The position numbers and the translations under genes were made by a program. Shown here piece after piece: positions 41,866 through 50,829 of a DNA stretch of 64,000 nucleotides. This DNA is from Pontixanthobacter aquaemixtae. Lineage in GTDB: Bacteria > Pseudomonadota > Alphaproteobacteria > Sphingomonadales > Sphingomonadaceae. The notes under the pieces were generated by a model that did no database searches, had not been told where the DNA came from, and worked only from the letters and a program-made list of their open reading frames with translations. Numbering within the stretch: position 1 is the first letter of the stretch; each line of letters starts with the position of its first letter. The stretch is from the NCBI RefSeq assembly GCF_009827395.1, contig NZ_WTYX01000001.1, forward strand, positions 274,001-338,000, written 5' to 3'.

Positions 41866-42738
41866 ATGAGCGACTATACCCAAATCCTGCTTGAGAAAGA
41901 TGGCCCGGTCGCCACGATCACTCTCAATCGCCCGGAAAAGATGAACGCTTTTACCCGGGTGATGATGACAGAAATTATCGATGCGCTCGACAACACTGAT
42001 GCGGACGATGATGTGCGTGCTGTGATTGTCACCGGATCGGGCGACCGCGCCTTTTGCGCCGGGGCCGATCTGACGCCCGATGATGGTTCGCGGCCCTTTT
42101 CCAGCGAGACCGAAGTTGCCGATTTGTCGGACGAAATTGTGCGCGATGGCGGAGGGCGTTTGACGCTCAGGATGTTCCAATCGACCAAGCCGCTGATCGG
42201 TGCCTGTAATGGCGTGGCTGTGGGCGTTGGCGCGACAATGCAGCTGCCGATGGATATTCGCCTGGCGTCAGACAACGCCAAGTATGGTTTCGTGTTTGCC
42301 CGGCGCGGGATCGTGCCGGAAGCATGCTCGAGCTGGTTCCTGCCGCGGCTTGTGGGGCCGCAGCAAGCGCTCGAATGGTGCATGACAGGCCGGGTATTTG
42401 ACGCTGAAGAGGCACTTGGTGGTGGCCTGATCCGATCTATCCATCCGATCCCCGATCTTATGGATGTAGCGCGCGGGCTGGCGCATGAGATTGCCGACAA
42501 CACGTCAGCCATTTCAGTCGCGATGACCCGCGCGATGTTGTGGCGCCTGCCTTCGGGCGACCACCCGATGATGGCGCACCGCGTTGACAGCCGGTCAATC
42601 TATATGCTGTCGCGCGGCAAAGACGCGCGGGAAGGCGTTGCAAGTTTCCTCGAGAAGAGAGAGCCGAACTATCCGGGCAAAGTTTCGCAGGACATGCCGG
42701 AGTTTTACCCCTGGTGGAACGAGCCTGAATACGAATGA
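41866..42738 (+). CDS. Enoyl-CoA hydratase/isomerase family protein
   Basis: The 290-aa crotonase has the oxyanion-hole segments FCAGADL and GACNGVAVGVGA, and a Glu in the GIVPEACSSWFL loop where one catalytic acid sits in this family. The first catalytic Glu position (GVGATMQL) is not acidic, so it may be an isomerase or thioesterase-like member rather than a classical hydratase. ATG 41866 was preferred to GTG 41863. It is about 60 bases upstream of the MarR gene. Confidence 0.9.
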   Translation: MSDYTQILLEKDGPVATITLNRPEKMNAFTRVMMTEIIDALDNTDADDDVRAVIVTGSGDRAFCAGADLTPDDGSRPFSSETEVADLSDEIVRDGGGRLTLRMFQSTKPLIGACNGVAVGVGATMQLPMDIRLASDNAKYGFVFARRGIVPEACSSWFLPRLVGPQQALEWCMTGRVFDAEEALGGGLIRSIHPIPDLMDVARGLAHEIADNTSAISVAMTRAMLWRLPSGDHPMMAHRVDSRSIYMLSRGKDAREGVASFLEKREPNYPGKVSQDMPEFYPWWNEPEYE

Positions 42739-42777
42739 TCGGTTGGCCCAAGATGGCAACCACTTGCCAAGCGACGT

Positions 42778-42808
42778 AGTTGCATTAGTAACCAGTTGCA
42801 TGAGTAAC
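42778..42808 (+). promoter_or_regulatory. Tandem direct repeat over the marR start codon
   Basis: Two 15-base copies, AGTTGCATTAGTAAC (42778-42792) and AGTTGCATGAGTAAC (42794-42808), are separated by one base and differ at one position. The ATG of the MarR gene (42800) lies in the second copy. Each copy is weakly symmetric (GTTGC/GTAAC). A MarR dimer binding here would block its own translation start or transcription. Confidence 0.55.
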
Positions 42809-43237
42809 GCCCCGTTCCGCCTTGCCGAATTTCTGCCCTATCAATTGTCGGTCGCATCGAACGCGGTCAGCAACCGGATTGCGGCGGCTTATCACGATGC
42901 ATTCGGCCTCAAAGTCACCGAGTGGAGAGTGATGGCAATGCTGGGCGATGCAGGCGGCCTGACCCAGCGCGAGCTGACCGAGAAAACGCTGATGGACAAG
43001 GTTGCGGTCAACCGTGCGTGCAAGGTGCTGGAAAGCCGTGAACTGGCGGTGCGTTTGCCCAATTTGCAGGACGGCCGTTCGCACCATCTCGAACTGACCG
43101 AAACGGGGCGAGCGATGCATGACAAGATCGTCCCCATGGCGCGCGAGATTGAAAGCAGCCTGCTCGAATCGATGAGCGATGATGAACAGCAGATATTCCG
43201 CGATCTGCTCGAAAAGCTTCGCCTGCAAGCGGGATAA
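42800..43237 (+). CDS. MarR-family transcriptional regulator
   Basis: The 145-aa winged-helix protein matches MarR: helix 1 PYQLSVASNAVSNR, recognition helix region LTQRELTEKTLMDKVAVNRAC and wing LPNLQDGRSHHLELT. It probably controls the adjacent acyl-CoA genes and itself, since a tandem repeat overlaps its start. It has no clear ribosome site, and the longer in-frame extension has no family similarity. Ligand unknown; acyl-CoA or aromatic acids would fit the context. Confidence 0.88.
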   Translation: MSNAPFRLAEFLPYQLSVASNAVSNRIAAAYHDAFGLKVTEWRVMAMLGDAGGLTQRELTEKTLMDKVAVNRACKVLESRELAVRLPNLQDGRSHHLELTETGRAMHDKIVPMAREIESSLLESMSDDEQQIFRDLLEKLRLQAG

Positions 43238-43254
43238 GCTGCTTCACAACGAAA

Positions 43255-43286
43255 TCGGCCCCGAAGCGTTTAGACTTCGAGGCCGA
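43255..43286. terminator. Stem-loop between marR and tadC (convergent)
   Basis: TCGGCC-C-CGAAG pairs with CTTCG-A-GGCCGA around an 8-base loop. There is no strong T run, so this may be a transcript 3' stabiliser rather than a classical terminator. Confidence 0.5.
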
Positions 43287-43338
43287 ACTCGGTGGGTTGG
43301 TGGACCTTGCGGCCCGGGTTTTACGGCGAAACTTGGTC

Positions 43339-44343
43339 TTACCGACCGGGTTTCGCGGCAAAGGCGTCGCTGATCGAGCAAGCCGCTGGTCCCAAAATCA
43401 CGATGAACAGAACCGGTAGAATGAACATGATCAGCGGAACAGTCATAATGGCTGGCAAACGTGCGGCCTTTTCTTCGGCGCGCATCATCCGCTCGTTACG
43501 GAATTCGGCCGAGAGAACGCGCAGCGCAGAGGCCAGCGGCGTACCATAACGTTCGGTTTGGACCATGGTGGTCACCACGCCGCGAACCGATTCCAGATCG
43601 ACGCGGTAAGCAAGATTGTCGAATGCCTGCTTGCGTTCGGTAAGGAACGACAGCTCGATTGCGGTCAGCGCAAATTCGTCACCCAGTTCAGGGTAAGCGC
43701 GGCCCAATTCCTTGGCGACGCGATTGAACGATGCGTCAACGGTCAGACCGGCTTCAGCGCAAATAACCAGCAGGTCGAGCGCGTCTGGGAGACCCTTGCG
43801 GATCGCATCGGTACGCTTGTTGGCTTTGTTCTTGAGGAAAATCTCCGGCCCTTTGTACCCGGTGAAGATCGCGGCACCCATGGCCATCACTTTTTTCATT
43901 TCCCAATCGGGATAGATTTCAATGACATAGAGCGCGATGAAAGTGATCAGGCCGAGCACGATCGGCAGCACCAGACGTGCGGCAATGATCAGAACTGCAA
44001 GTTCCTTGTTGCGATAGCCCGCATGCGCCAGCTTTTGCTGGATTACTTCGATTTGGCTTTGCTGGAGGACTTTCATCCCCTGCAGCGTGTCCTTCATCTT
44101 TTCGGTCTGGTCGGTCTTGCGGACCAGACTTGCGCGTTTTTTTGCGCTCGATGTGACAATACCTGCTTTCAGCTCGTCGCGCCGCGCATTGAGCGCTTTG
44201 ACGCGTTTTGCCATCGGATCTTTAACCGTCACCGCCGCATAGATTGCGAGGATAACGGCCAGCGTAGCGACGCCCGCCAGAATGGACCCGATGAAGATAA
44301 CATCGAAGCCGAGGAGCGTTGGTCCGGAACCTTGATTTAACAT
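43339..44343 (-). CDS. tadC: Tad pilus inner-membrane platform protein TadC
   Basis: The 334-aa protein has a T2SF/GspF-type domain (about residues 185-310, LPDALDLLVICAEAGLTVDASF) and four membrane helices. With TadB it forms the platform on which the ATPase CpaF acts to assemble Flp pilins. It is the last gene of the cluster, 16 bases after tadB. The locus has no tadD or tadE/F/G on this side; a MarR gene follows instead. Confidence 0.93.
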   Translation of the reverse strand: MLNQGSGPTLLGFDVIFIGSILAGVATLAVILAIYAAVTVKDPMAKRVKALNARRDELKAGIVTSSAKKRASLVRKTDQTEKMKDTLQGMKVLQQSQIEVIQQKLAHAGYRNKELAVLIIAARLVLPIVLGLITFIALYVIEIYPDWEMKKVMAMGAAIFTGYKGPEIFLKNKANKRTDAIRKGLPDALDLLVICAEAGLTVDASFNRVAKELGRAYPELGDEFALTAIELSFLTERKQAFDNLAYRVDLESVRGVVTTMVQTERYGTPLASALRVLSAEFRNERMMRAEEKAARLPAIMTVPLIMFILPVLFIVILGPAACSISDAFAAKPGR

Positions 44344-44359
44344 ATCCGTCTGTCCCCGC

Positions 44360-45331
44360 TCAAATCTCGAAGCTGACCATTTTGGCCATAATGAATGCGC
44401 CGATGCTCATCCAAACCATGCCGCCAAGCCCGGTTGCGATCAGGCGATCATCTTCAAAAAAGCCGCCAATATAGCCCGGGTTGATCCAGTAAATCATGCC
44501 AAACACGATGAAGGGCAGGGCACCAACGATGTATGCCGATGCTTTGGACTCAGAGCTCATCGCGCGAATTTTCAGTTTCATCTGCATGCGTTTGCGAAGC
44601 ACTTCGGCGAGGTTCGACAGCGTCTCTGCCAGGTTACCACCGGTCTCACGCTGAATGGCGAGCGTGATGCAGAAGAAGTTGAATTCCGGAATGCCAAGGC
44701 GGTCGGCTGTTTCTTGGAGCGATTCTTCCATCGTTCGACCGATTTTGATCCGCTCGACGATGCCTTTGAACTCGATCCCGACGGGGCCGGGCAATTCCTG
44801 CGCAACAACCGAAAGCGTTTCGGTCACCGGAAGTCCCGAACGAAGGCCGCGAACCAGCAGCTCGATTGCGTCGGGAAACTTCGCGTTGAACTGCGCGGTC
44901 CGGCGTTTGATGAAGAAATTGACGACCAGATGGGGCAGGCCCAGTCCGATAAATCCGCCGATGCCCAGGGCCATGAATGCCGCGCCAGAGCGCAGATAGA
45001 TCAGCACCGCGATGGCCAGTGCCAAGCCCAATGAAGAGTAGAAATATTGCGACAGCGACCAGCCTTTGCCGGTGCGGTCGAGCCGGATCGCGAGCGCATC
45101 GATACGCGATGTCGAACCCGCAACTTTGTGCCGCATGGGTTTGCGGTTGGCGATCGCCTTCTTGAGCTGCGATTCCACTTTCGTATCGGTGCTTTCCGAG
45201 TGACGAAAACGGAGCGCTTCAAGACGGCGCTGGCTCTCTTTTCCGGCAGACGGACCAGCCATGAGCGTATATCCGATGACCATCAGGGCCATCAGTCCGC
45301 CAGCGATAAGCAGGAGCTGAAGTATGTCCAT
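44360..45331 (-). CDS. tadB: Tad pilus inner-membrane platform protein TadB
   Basis: The 323-aa TadB has the same platform fold as TadC: membrane helices near the N- and C-termini and a central T2SF domain (FPDAIELLVRGLRSGLPVTETL). Its start lies 99 bases downstream of cpaE; cpaF, which normally stands there, is absent. A GC-rich hairpin fills part of that gap. Confidence 0.92.
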   Translation of the reverse strand: MDILQLLLIAGGLMALMVIGYTLMAGPSAGKESQRRLEALRFRHSESTDTKVESQLKKAIANRKPMRHKVAGSTSRIDALAIRLDRTGKGWSLSQYFYSSLGLALAIAVLIYLRSGAAFMALGIGGFIGLGLPHLVVNFFIKRRTAQFNAKFPDAIELLVRGLRSGLPVTETLSVVAQELPGPVGIEFKGIVERIKIGRTMEESLQETADRLGIPEFNFFCITLAIQRETGGNLAETLSNLAEVLRKRMQMKLKIRAMSSESKASAYIVGALPFIVFGMIYWINPGYIGGFFEDDRLIATGLGGMVWMSIGAFIMAKMVSFEI

Positions 45332-45388
45332 GCTCTGGGTCTGCCTTTCCTATATCAGTGCGATTGGTCGCACGCAAAAGTTTGGTGG

Positions 45389-45427
45389 GGCCGCGCCCGA
45401 TCAAATGGGCGCGGCCGCACGGATTTT
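45389..45427. other. Long GC-rich hairpin at the position where cpaF is missing
   Basis: GGCCGCGCCC (45389-45398) and GGGCGCGGCC (45407-45416) form a perfect 10-bp stem with an 8-base loop. On the plus strand a TTTTTT run follows after a short GCACGGA spacer (45423-45429). On the operon strand it could attenuate transcription between cpaE and tadB. Confidence 0.6.
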
Positions 45428-45430
45428 TTG

Positions 45431-46714
45431 TTAAGCCTCTGCCGGTTCTTCAGCGGGCTTTTTCTTCTTGGCGAGCAGCGACTTCAGATCGAAACTGCCG
45501 AGCAAAGATTTCTTCGCTGGCTCTTCGCCATCGGCTTCTTCTTCGCTGGCGCCCAGAACACGATCGGCCAGTTGTTTGACAACCGAGGTGGCCTTGGCCG
45601 AACCGTTTGCATCGACAAATGTCTGGCCAAGCTTGGCAGCATTGGCAGCGGCTTTGCTGTCGAAAGGAACGGTGAAGTCGATCTTGCGTTCGATCGATGC
45701 TTCGAAATCAGACTTGCTGATTTCCTGCACGCCGCCCTGAACCTTGTTGGCAACAACGATAGGCTGCGCATGTCCGGCATTCGTTTTGAGCCAAGACAGG
45801 ATGCGGATCGTATCGCGTGCCGAAGCAAGCGTCATTTCGCACGCCAGAACCACCACATTCACGTCTGTCAGCAAATGCGGGAAGTTGATCAGCATGTTAC
45901 GCGGCAGATCGATCATCGTCATTTCGAAAGCCTGGCGGAATTCTTCCTCCAGCTGAACGAATGCCGATCCATCGGTCATAAGCGGCGAGTTGATCGGTGC
46001 CTCTGCCGACAGAATGGCCAGATTATCATTCGCCCGGATCATCGCGCGTTCAATAAACAGTCCATCAATCCGGCTGGGATTGTCGATTGCATCGGTCAGG
46101 CCGCGGCCCGGTTCCAGATCGAGCGCAAGAGCGCCGGTGCCGAAGTGGACATCAAGGTCCAGAAGGGCAGTAGGCAATTTGTGCTCGTCGCTGAAAATCC
46201 ATGCCAGCGAAGTTGCCAGCATTGAAGCACCCACACCGCCGCGTGTGCCGACAACTGCGGTCGAAACATGGCGCTTGGCTGCTTCCGGATCGCTTGTGCG
46301 CGGTGCAGAAAATACAGCCTGGGCCTGGTTGAGCGAATCGCGCAATTGACCGGCCGAAAGCGGTTTCAGCAGGTAATCGTGGATGCCGCTGGCGAGCAGA
46401 TCGCGATAGAGGCGGACATCGTTTACCTGTCCTACTGCGATCACGACTGTGCCAGGTTCGCAAACCTCTGCCAGTGCGTTGATGTCGTTCAGCGGATCTC
46501 CGCTTTCGGACAAATCGACCATCAGGATATTGGGGCTTGCGGCCACCGAAAGCGACTGGACGGCATTACGCAGGCCGCCTTTGGCGCATTTTTCGGGCTG
46601 CCAGCCCATTTCGATTACGACCGGGCGCAGAGCATCCAGAGCGGCTTCATCGCAGATGAAAGCGGCGAATGGATCGCGGTTACCCGCACCGCCTTGTTTC
46701 CATGGAGCATTCAT
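45431..46714 (-). CDS. cpaE: Pilus-assembly ATPase-like localisation protein CpaE/TadZ
   Basis: The 427-aa protein has an N-terminal receiver-like domain (residues 15-130) and a ParA/MinD-type ATPase domain with the deviant Walker A GTRGGVGAS (about residue 156). CpaE/TadZ places the Tad apparatus at the pole. The C-terminal 45 residues are Glu/Lys-rich and disordered. It lies four bases downstream of cpaD. Confidence 0.92.
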   Translation of the reverse strand: MNAPWKQGGAGNRDPFAAFICDEAALDALRPVVIEMGWQPEKCAKGGLRNAVQSLSVAASPNILMVDLSESGDPLNDINALAEVCEPGTVVIAVGQVNDVRLYRDLLASGIHDYLLKPLSAGQLRDSLNQAQAVFSAPRTSDPEAAKRHVSTAVVGTRGGVGASMLATSLAWIFSDEHKLPTALLDLDVHFGTGALALDLEPGRGLTDAIDNPSRIDGLFIERAMIRANDNLAILSAEAPINSPLMTDGSAFVQLEEEFRQAFEMTMIDLPRNMLINFPHLLTDVNVVVLACEMTLASARDTIRILSWLKTNAGHAQPIVVANKVQGGVQEISKSDFEASIERKIDFTVPFDSKAAANAAKLGQTFVDANGSAKATSVVKQLADRVLGASEEEADGEEPAKKSLLGSFDLKSLLAKKKKPAEEPAEA

Positions 46715-46717
46715 GAC

Positions 46718-47368
46718 TTATCCTCCTCCTCCGGTGTCGCCTTGGGCAAGACCGCCTTCTCCGGTCGGAGCTTGGTTACGGTAGCTGTCGATGGCTTTGT
46801 TGGATGTCGAAACAACTGTCTCGCCGGTGCCTTCCTGACCTTTGATCAGGTCTTCAGGATTGGCGACCATTGCGGCCAGATTGCTGTTGTTCGCGCAGCC
46901 ATAGCCGGGGCTTGCCGCGTTGTTGTAATTCATGTCGGATTTGGCCGACCAGTCCGGGCAACCGGGCACATAGGCTTCCGAACGCGTGATCACGATCCGG
47001 ACATTTCCGGGTTGGACATAACCAGCGGTTACCGGCGCACCGTTATTGATCAGGATGCCGTGGCGTCCTGCCAATTTGGAAATTGCTTCGCGGGTAGCGC
47101 CGCTTGCCATCGGATCGTCGATAGAGACGCGGTCTCCGTAACGCAGATCCATTGCTTCGAACCAGCCCGCTACGCGTTGCTGTTCGGGAATGGACAAGCC
47201 GCCGGCACCAGCACGCACATCGAGCGTGAAGTTGGTGCGTTCGACCACCGGCTGCTTGACGCTGTCAAGGCTGCGGTTGGTCGGCATTCCGCCGCAAGCA
47301 CCGAGCGTGAGCCCGATAGAAAGGGCGAGAACGCCGGCTAGTTTGCGAGTATTTGCAATAGGCATCAT
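46718..47368 (-). CDS. cpaD: Tad pilus lipoprotein CpaD
   Basis: The roughly 216-aa protein has a lipobox (GLTLGACGG, Cys near residue 25) and matches the CpaD pilus family (VQPGNVRIVITRSEAYVPGCPDWS, GCANNSNLAAMVANPEDLI). It helps the CpaC secretin function in the outer membrane. A GTG start at 47383 would overlap the cpaC stop, but ATG 47368 with AAGGTG upstream is preferred. The C-terminus is Gly-rich. Confidence 0.88.
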   Translation of the reverse strand: MMPIANTRKLAGVLALSIGLTLGACGGMPTNRSLDSVKQPVVERTNFTLDVRAGAGGLSIPEQQRVAGWFEAMDLRYGDRVSIDDPMASGATREAISKLAGRHGILINNGAPVTAGYVQPGNVRIVITRSEAYVPGCPDWSAKSDMNYNNAASPGYGCANNSNLAAMVANPEDLIKGQEGTGETVVSTSNKAIDSYRNQAPTGEGGLAQGDTGGGG

Positions 47369-47379
47369 CTTCACCTTTC

Positions 47380-48954
47380 TCACTTGAGGCTGAAACCGGG
47401 AACAGCAGCGGCATTTGCGGTGCGTTCATTGTTCCGGTTGGCATCGTTGTTTTGCGCGTTTTGAGGCGCTGATGGCTCGTCAGACGGGAGCACATCAGCC
47501 GGATCAATCCGCGAAACTTCAGGGGCCGAACCATCCTGATTGCGCGCGGTTGGACCGGGGCGCTGCTGGCCTGAGACACCATCATTTTCGCGATAACCGA
47601 TGAAGCTCTGCAATTCTGTTGCAGCGCGGAAACCGTCGGTCGGGAGCTTGATGTCCGATGCGTTGACCGGCTTGACCAGATACGGGGTCACCACGATGAC
47701 CAGCTCGGTCTCGCCCTTACGGAAAGAGCGCGAGCGGAACAGGTTGCCGAGGATCGGAATGTCACCAACACCCGGTGCCTTGTCGATCGTGTTTTGAGCA
47801 TTGTTGCTCATCAGACCGGCGATCATGAAGCTCTGGCCGGAGCCGAGTTCAATTGTCGTTTCTGCACGGCGGATGGTCAGTGCCGGGATTTGGAAGCCGT
47901 TGAGCGTAACCGCCCCCTGGCTCGACAATTCGGACACTTCAGGACGCACACGGAGCGAAATCCGTCCATTCGCGAGAACCGTTGGTGTATAGGCCAGGCT
48001 GACACCGAATTTGCGATATTCAACCGCGGTGGTGCCTAGACCCTGACTGATCGGGATCGGGAATTCACCGCCGGCCAGAAAGTCGGCTGTTTCGCCCGAA
48101 AGAGCAGTCAGATTGGGCTGCGACAATGTGGTGACAAGACCCAAAGTCTCGCCTGCATCAAGTGTGCCCAGAAGATCGAGGCCCAACAGGCGCCCCAGTC
48201 CAGCAACAGTCGCGCCAGTCCCGCTTCCGGTAACAACGGTGGTTCCGTCGGCTCCTGCGGTAACACCAACGCCGACAGCACCGCCAGGTGTCCATTGCGG
48301 ACCGCTGCTTCCGCGGCCGGTGGTTACACCAAACTGGAAACCGTCACTCGTGTCAGCAGTTGCCAAATTGGAACTGATGTTTCGCGCCAGCGAGCGGCTG
48401 ACTTCGGCAAAACGCACTTGCAAGTTCACTTGCAGCGGAGTTGCCATTTTCAGCCGGCTGATCACATTGGCGTTCTCGCCGACAAATGCCTGAACCAGAC
48501 GCTCGGCTTCGGCGGCGTCTTCAGGTGCTGCGACCGTGCCGGTCAAAAGCACCGTATCGGTACCCATTGTCGCGACAGAGATTTTCGCTTCTGGCATGGC
48601 CAGGGCGAGCATCTGATCGACGCTGTCAATGTTCGAACCAACGCGGATATTGGCAGACCAAACGATGTCGCCTGCAGCGTTGCTGGCGTAAATTGTGGTC
48701 TCGCCGCCTGCTTTGCCGAAGACGTAAAGCTGACGCTGCGATTTGATCTGCACGTCGGCGATGCCGTCATTGGCGATGAAAACATCAGCCATCGTGCCCG
48801 GCACGGTAATCAGCTGTCCGCGTCCGATCGACAGAACAATGTCCTGCGACGGGCGGGAAACCGATTGCGCGTTGGCCGTTCCGGCTGGAATTCCGGCCAG
48901 CGGTGCGACGGCCAGACCGGCCAGAAGCAGAGTTGCAGTAAGGCGGCGTTTCAT
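47380..48954 (-). CDS. cpaC: Tad pilus outer-membrane secretin CpaC
   Basis: The 524-aa secretin has a signal peptide (residues 1-30, ending TANAQ), a BON-like N-terminal domain (pilus-periplasmic) and the secretin core (VPGTMADVFIANDG, FLAGGEFPIPISQ, LRVRPEVSEL, VGDIPILGNLFRSR). It forms the gated pore for the Flp pilus. A Pro/Asn-rich C-terminal tail of about 75 residues follows the core. The ATG at 48954 was chosen because the signal peptide starts there. Confidence 0.94.
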   Translation of the reverse strand: MKRRLTATLLLAGLAVAPLAGIPAGTANAQSVSRPSQDIVLSIGRGQLITVPGTMADVFIANDGIADVQIKSQRQLYVFGKAGGETTIYASNAAGDIVWSANIRVGSNIDSVDQMLALAMPEAKISVATMGTDTVLLTGTVAAPEDAAEAERLVQAFVGENANVISRLKMATPLQVNLQVRFAEVSRSLARNISSNLATADTSDGFQFGVTTGRGSSGPQWTPGGAVGVGVTAGADGTTVVTGSGTGATVAGLGRLLGLDLLGTLDAGETLGLVTTLSQPNLTALSGETADFLAGGEFPIPISQGLGTTAVEYRKFGVSLAYTPTVLANGRISLRVRPEVSELSSQGAVTLNGFQIPALTIRRAETTIELGSGQSFMIAGLMSNNAQNTIDKAPGVGDIPILGNLFRSRSFRKGETELVIVVTPYLVKPVNASDIKLPTDGFRAATELQSFIGYRENDGVSGQQRPGPTARNQDGSAPEVSRIDPADVLPSDEPSAPQNAQNNDANRNNERTANAAAVPGFSLK

Positions 48955-49034
48955 TGGCTTGCCCCTAGGTTGAGTGAATGCGGATGTGTGGCCGCGCGGA
49001 TCGCTAGGCGATGTTTTGCTGTTCATGGATAACC

Positions 49035-50129
49035 TCACCGGACGAGCCCGCCTGCGACTGCAGGGGCCTTGCTACCGCCGTCTGGCAGAGCATCTTGTGT
49101 TTGGCCGACCATGGCTGCCACACCGCCGCCCACAGGAACTTCTGATGTGTTCTTGCCGCGGGTTACGCGAACAGTCGGGCCGCGACGTACCGGGGCGCCA
49201 TTTCCGCCCGATGGAACACCCAGACTAGGCGGAGCTGGCGGGGCTTTGGGCCCGGCTTGTGGTATACTCCGGCGCTGGAAGCGCGAGACATCACCGCCGG
49301 TTACAAAGGTTGTTGCCTTGTCAATCGGGCGCGACATTGCGGCCTTGAGCAAAGCTTCTTCTTCTTCAGGCGTTGCATCATCGGGAACTTTAATCTCGCC
49401 CGATGCGATTGCTTTCTCCAGCTCGCTCTGATTGTCTGCGATAGAGCGGAGCGACAGGCTGAGCGTACCGATCGTTTGCGATACGGCGACTTTCTCTGCA
49501 ATCCGCGGGGTCACTTCCAGAGTAACCGTGCGGAAAGCGCGCACAACGGTTTTTCCGTCGACGGTTTCTTGAGTCGTCGATTGGTCGGTTGCGAGAACGC
49601 GAATGTTGCGAAGAATGGTTTCCGACGCTTTTAGGGGTTCTCCCTCATCGCCTTTCACCGTCTGGGTCAGAACCAGGTCAACCCGGTCGCCCGGAAAGAC
49701 AAAGCCGCCGACGCCGGTTTTGGCCGACACCGGAACAGTGACTGCGCGCATGCCGGGGCCCAGCGCTGCTGCGAGGAAACCACGATCGCCCGGCTTGACC
49801 AGCGACCCTTGGGTTACCGGCTCGCCAGCAGTGATCTGGTGACGGACAACCGTACCAAGCAATTTCGTGACATCCGATTCACCATCGATGAAATAGGCGT
49901 CCTGGACGAGTTCTTCGGGCCACATCTGATAGCTGATCGCATCAGCGGTGATAATGGTACCCACTGGGAGACCGCGTTGTGCCACTAGAACCTTCGGTCC
50001 TTGGGGTACAGGTGCGGCAGCTTCCGCTTCTGGAGCAGATGCTCCTGCAAACATGCTTCGTGCTGCCAGTGCAGTACCGATCGCGATGACCAGTGCTCCG
50101 ATCAGCAGAGCCAGCTTCTTCCTATCCAT
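49035..50129 (-). CDS. cpaB: Flp pilus assembly protein CpaB (RcpC)
   Basis: The 364-aa protein has an N-terminal membrane helix and an SAF-type domain (VLVAQRGLPVGTIITADA), followed by the CpaB-specific GMRAVTVPVSAKTGVGGFVFPGDRVDLVL. The C-terminal third is Pro/Gly-rich and disordered. It links the secretin to the periplasm. Its gene is followed by cpaC. Confidence 0.92.
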   Translation of the reverse strand: MDRKKLALLIGALVIAIGTALAARSMFAGASAPEAEAAAPVPQGPKVLVAQRGLPVGTIITADAISYQMWPEELVQDAYFIDGESDVTKLLGTVVRHQITAGEPVTQGSLVKPGDRGFLAAALGPGMRAVTVPVSAKTGVGGFVFPGDRVDLVLTQTVKGDEGEPLKASETILRNIRVLATDQSTTQETVDGKTVVRAFRTVTLEVTPRIAEKVAVSQTIGTLSLSLRSIADNQSELEKAIASGEIKVPDDATPEEEEALLKAAMSRPIDKATTFVTGGDVSRFQRRSIPQAGPKAPPAPPSLGVPSGGNGAPVRRGPTVRVTRGKNTSEVPVGGGVAAMVGQTQDALPDGGSKAPAVAGGLVR

Positions 50130-50214
50130 GGCTAATCTAGCCCCCTATCTCGCCCTACGGTATTGTGGGCTTGGTTGAATTTCATGGTTACGACCCGAAT
50201 GGTTAAAATCAGGT

Positions 50215-50706
50215 TCACCCCGCGCCGAATGCCTGCGCAGCGGTCGGATAATGATGAATTGAAAGGACCCACAGGCCGCCGGCGGAGATCGCCACACCAT
50301 AGGGAATTGCGAGGCGTTCTTTCTGGCGGCGCATCACATGCCACGCGCCCATCAGGATGGTCAGAACGCCACCAACCAGCGCCATCACCACCAGCAGCTC
50401 GAAGAATTGGCCAAAGGGAACCCACAGCGCGAGCGCGGTCAGCAGCTTGACGTCACCGCCGCCCATCGCGCGAAGGGCGAACAGTCCGGCAAGAATGATG
50501 AAGGCGCCAAAGGCAACGGCAATCTGCAGCGCAACATCGGGCCACAGATCCAAACCGCTTGCCCACCAGAATAGTGGTGCAGCCAAGGCAATCGCGGCAT
50601 TGAGCCAATTGTCGATTTGCCGGTGCCGGATATCGGTAAACGCCGCAAAGAGCAGCGCGATTGCCAATGCAACCAGCAGTCCGTATTGGAAATATTCGCC
50701 CAGCAT
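50215..50706 (-). CDS. cpaA: Prepilin peptidase CpaA (A24 family)
   Basis: The 163-aa aspartic membrane peptidase trims Flp prepilins. The catalytic Asp residues are D25 (TDIRHRQIDNWLN) and D85 (GGGDVKLL). Six hydrophobic segments are visible. It lacks the N-methylase domain of type IV prepilin peptidases, as is normal for CpaA. It is upstream of cpaB with an 85-base gap; no Flp pilin gene is seen nearby. Confidence 0.93.
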   Translation of the reverse strand: MLGEYFQYGLLVALAIALLFAAFTDIRHRQIDNWLNAAIALAAPLFWWASGLDLWPDVALQIAVAFGAFIILAGLFALRAMGGGDVKLLTALALWVPFGQFFELLVVMALVGGVLTILMGAWHVMRRQKERLAIPYGVAISAGGLWVLSIHHYPTAAQAFGAG

Positions 50707-50776
50707 AATTGCCCCCAGAGGTCCCCGTGAACCACTGGTGCTACAGCCGAGTGCTTACCAAATAGTAACCAAACGC

Positions 50777-50790
50777 AGGAGGACGGTATT
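50777..50790 (+). promoter_or_regulatory. Strong ribosome site ahead of a possible ATT start codon
   Basis: AGGAGG (50777-50782) is followed after five bases by ATT (50788-50790), which opens an unbroken frame into the hydrolase gene. The assigned GTG start at 50830 has no comparable site. Confidence 0.4.
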
Positions 50791-50829
50791 AGCCAACCAC
50801 AACATACCAATGCCGACGGCGGCAGTGCG

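Noticed and set aside
40576-42180. 534-codon open frame on the minus strand spanning the thiolase, SDR and hydratase genes.
   Set aside because: It crosses three clear plus-strand genes and a terminator and shows no protein family.
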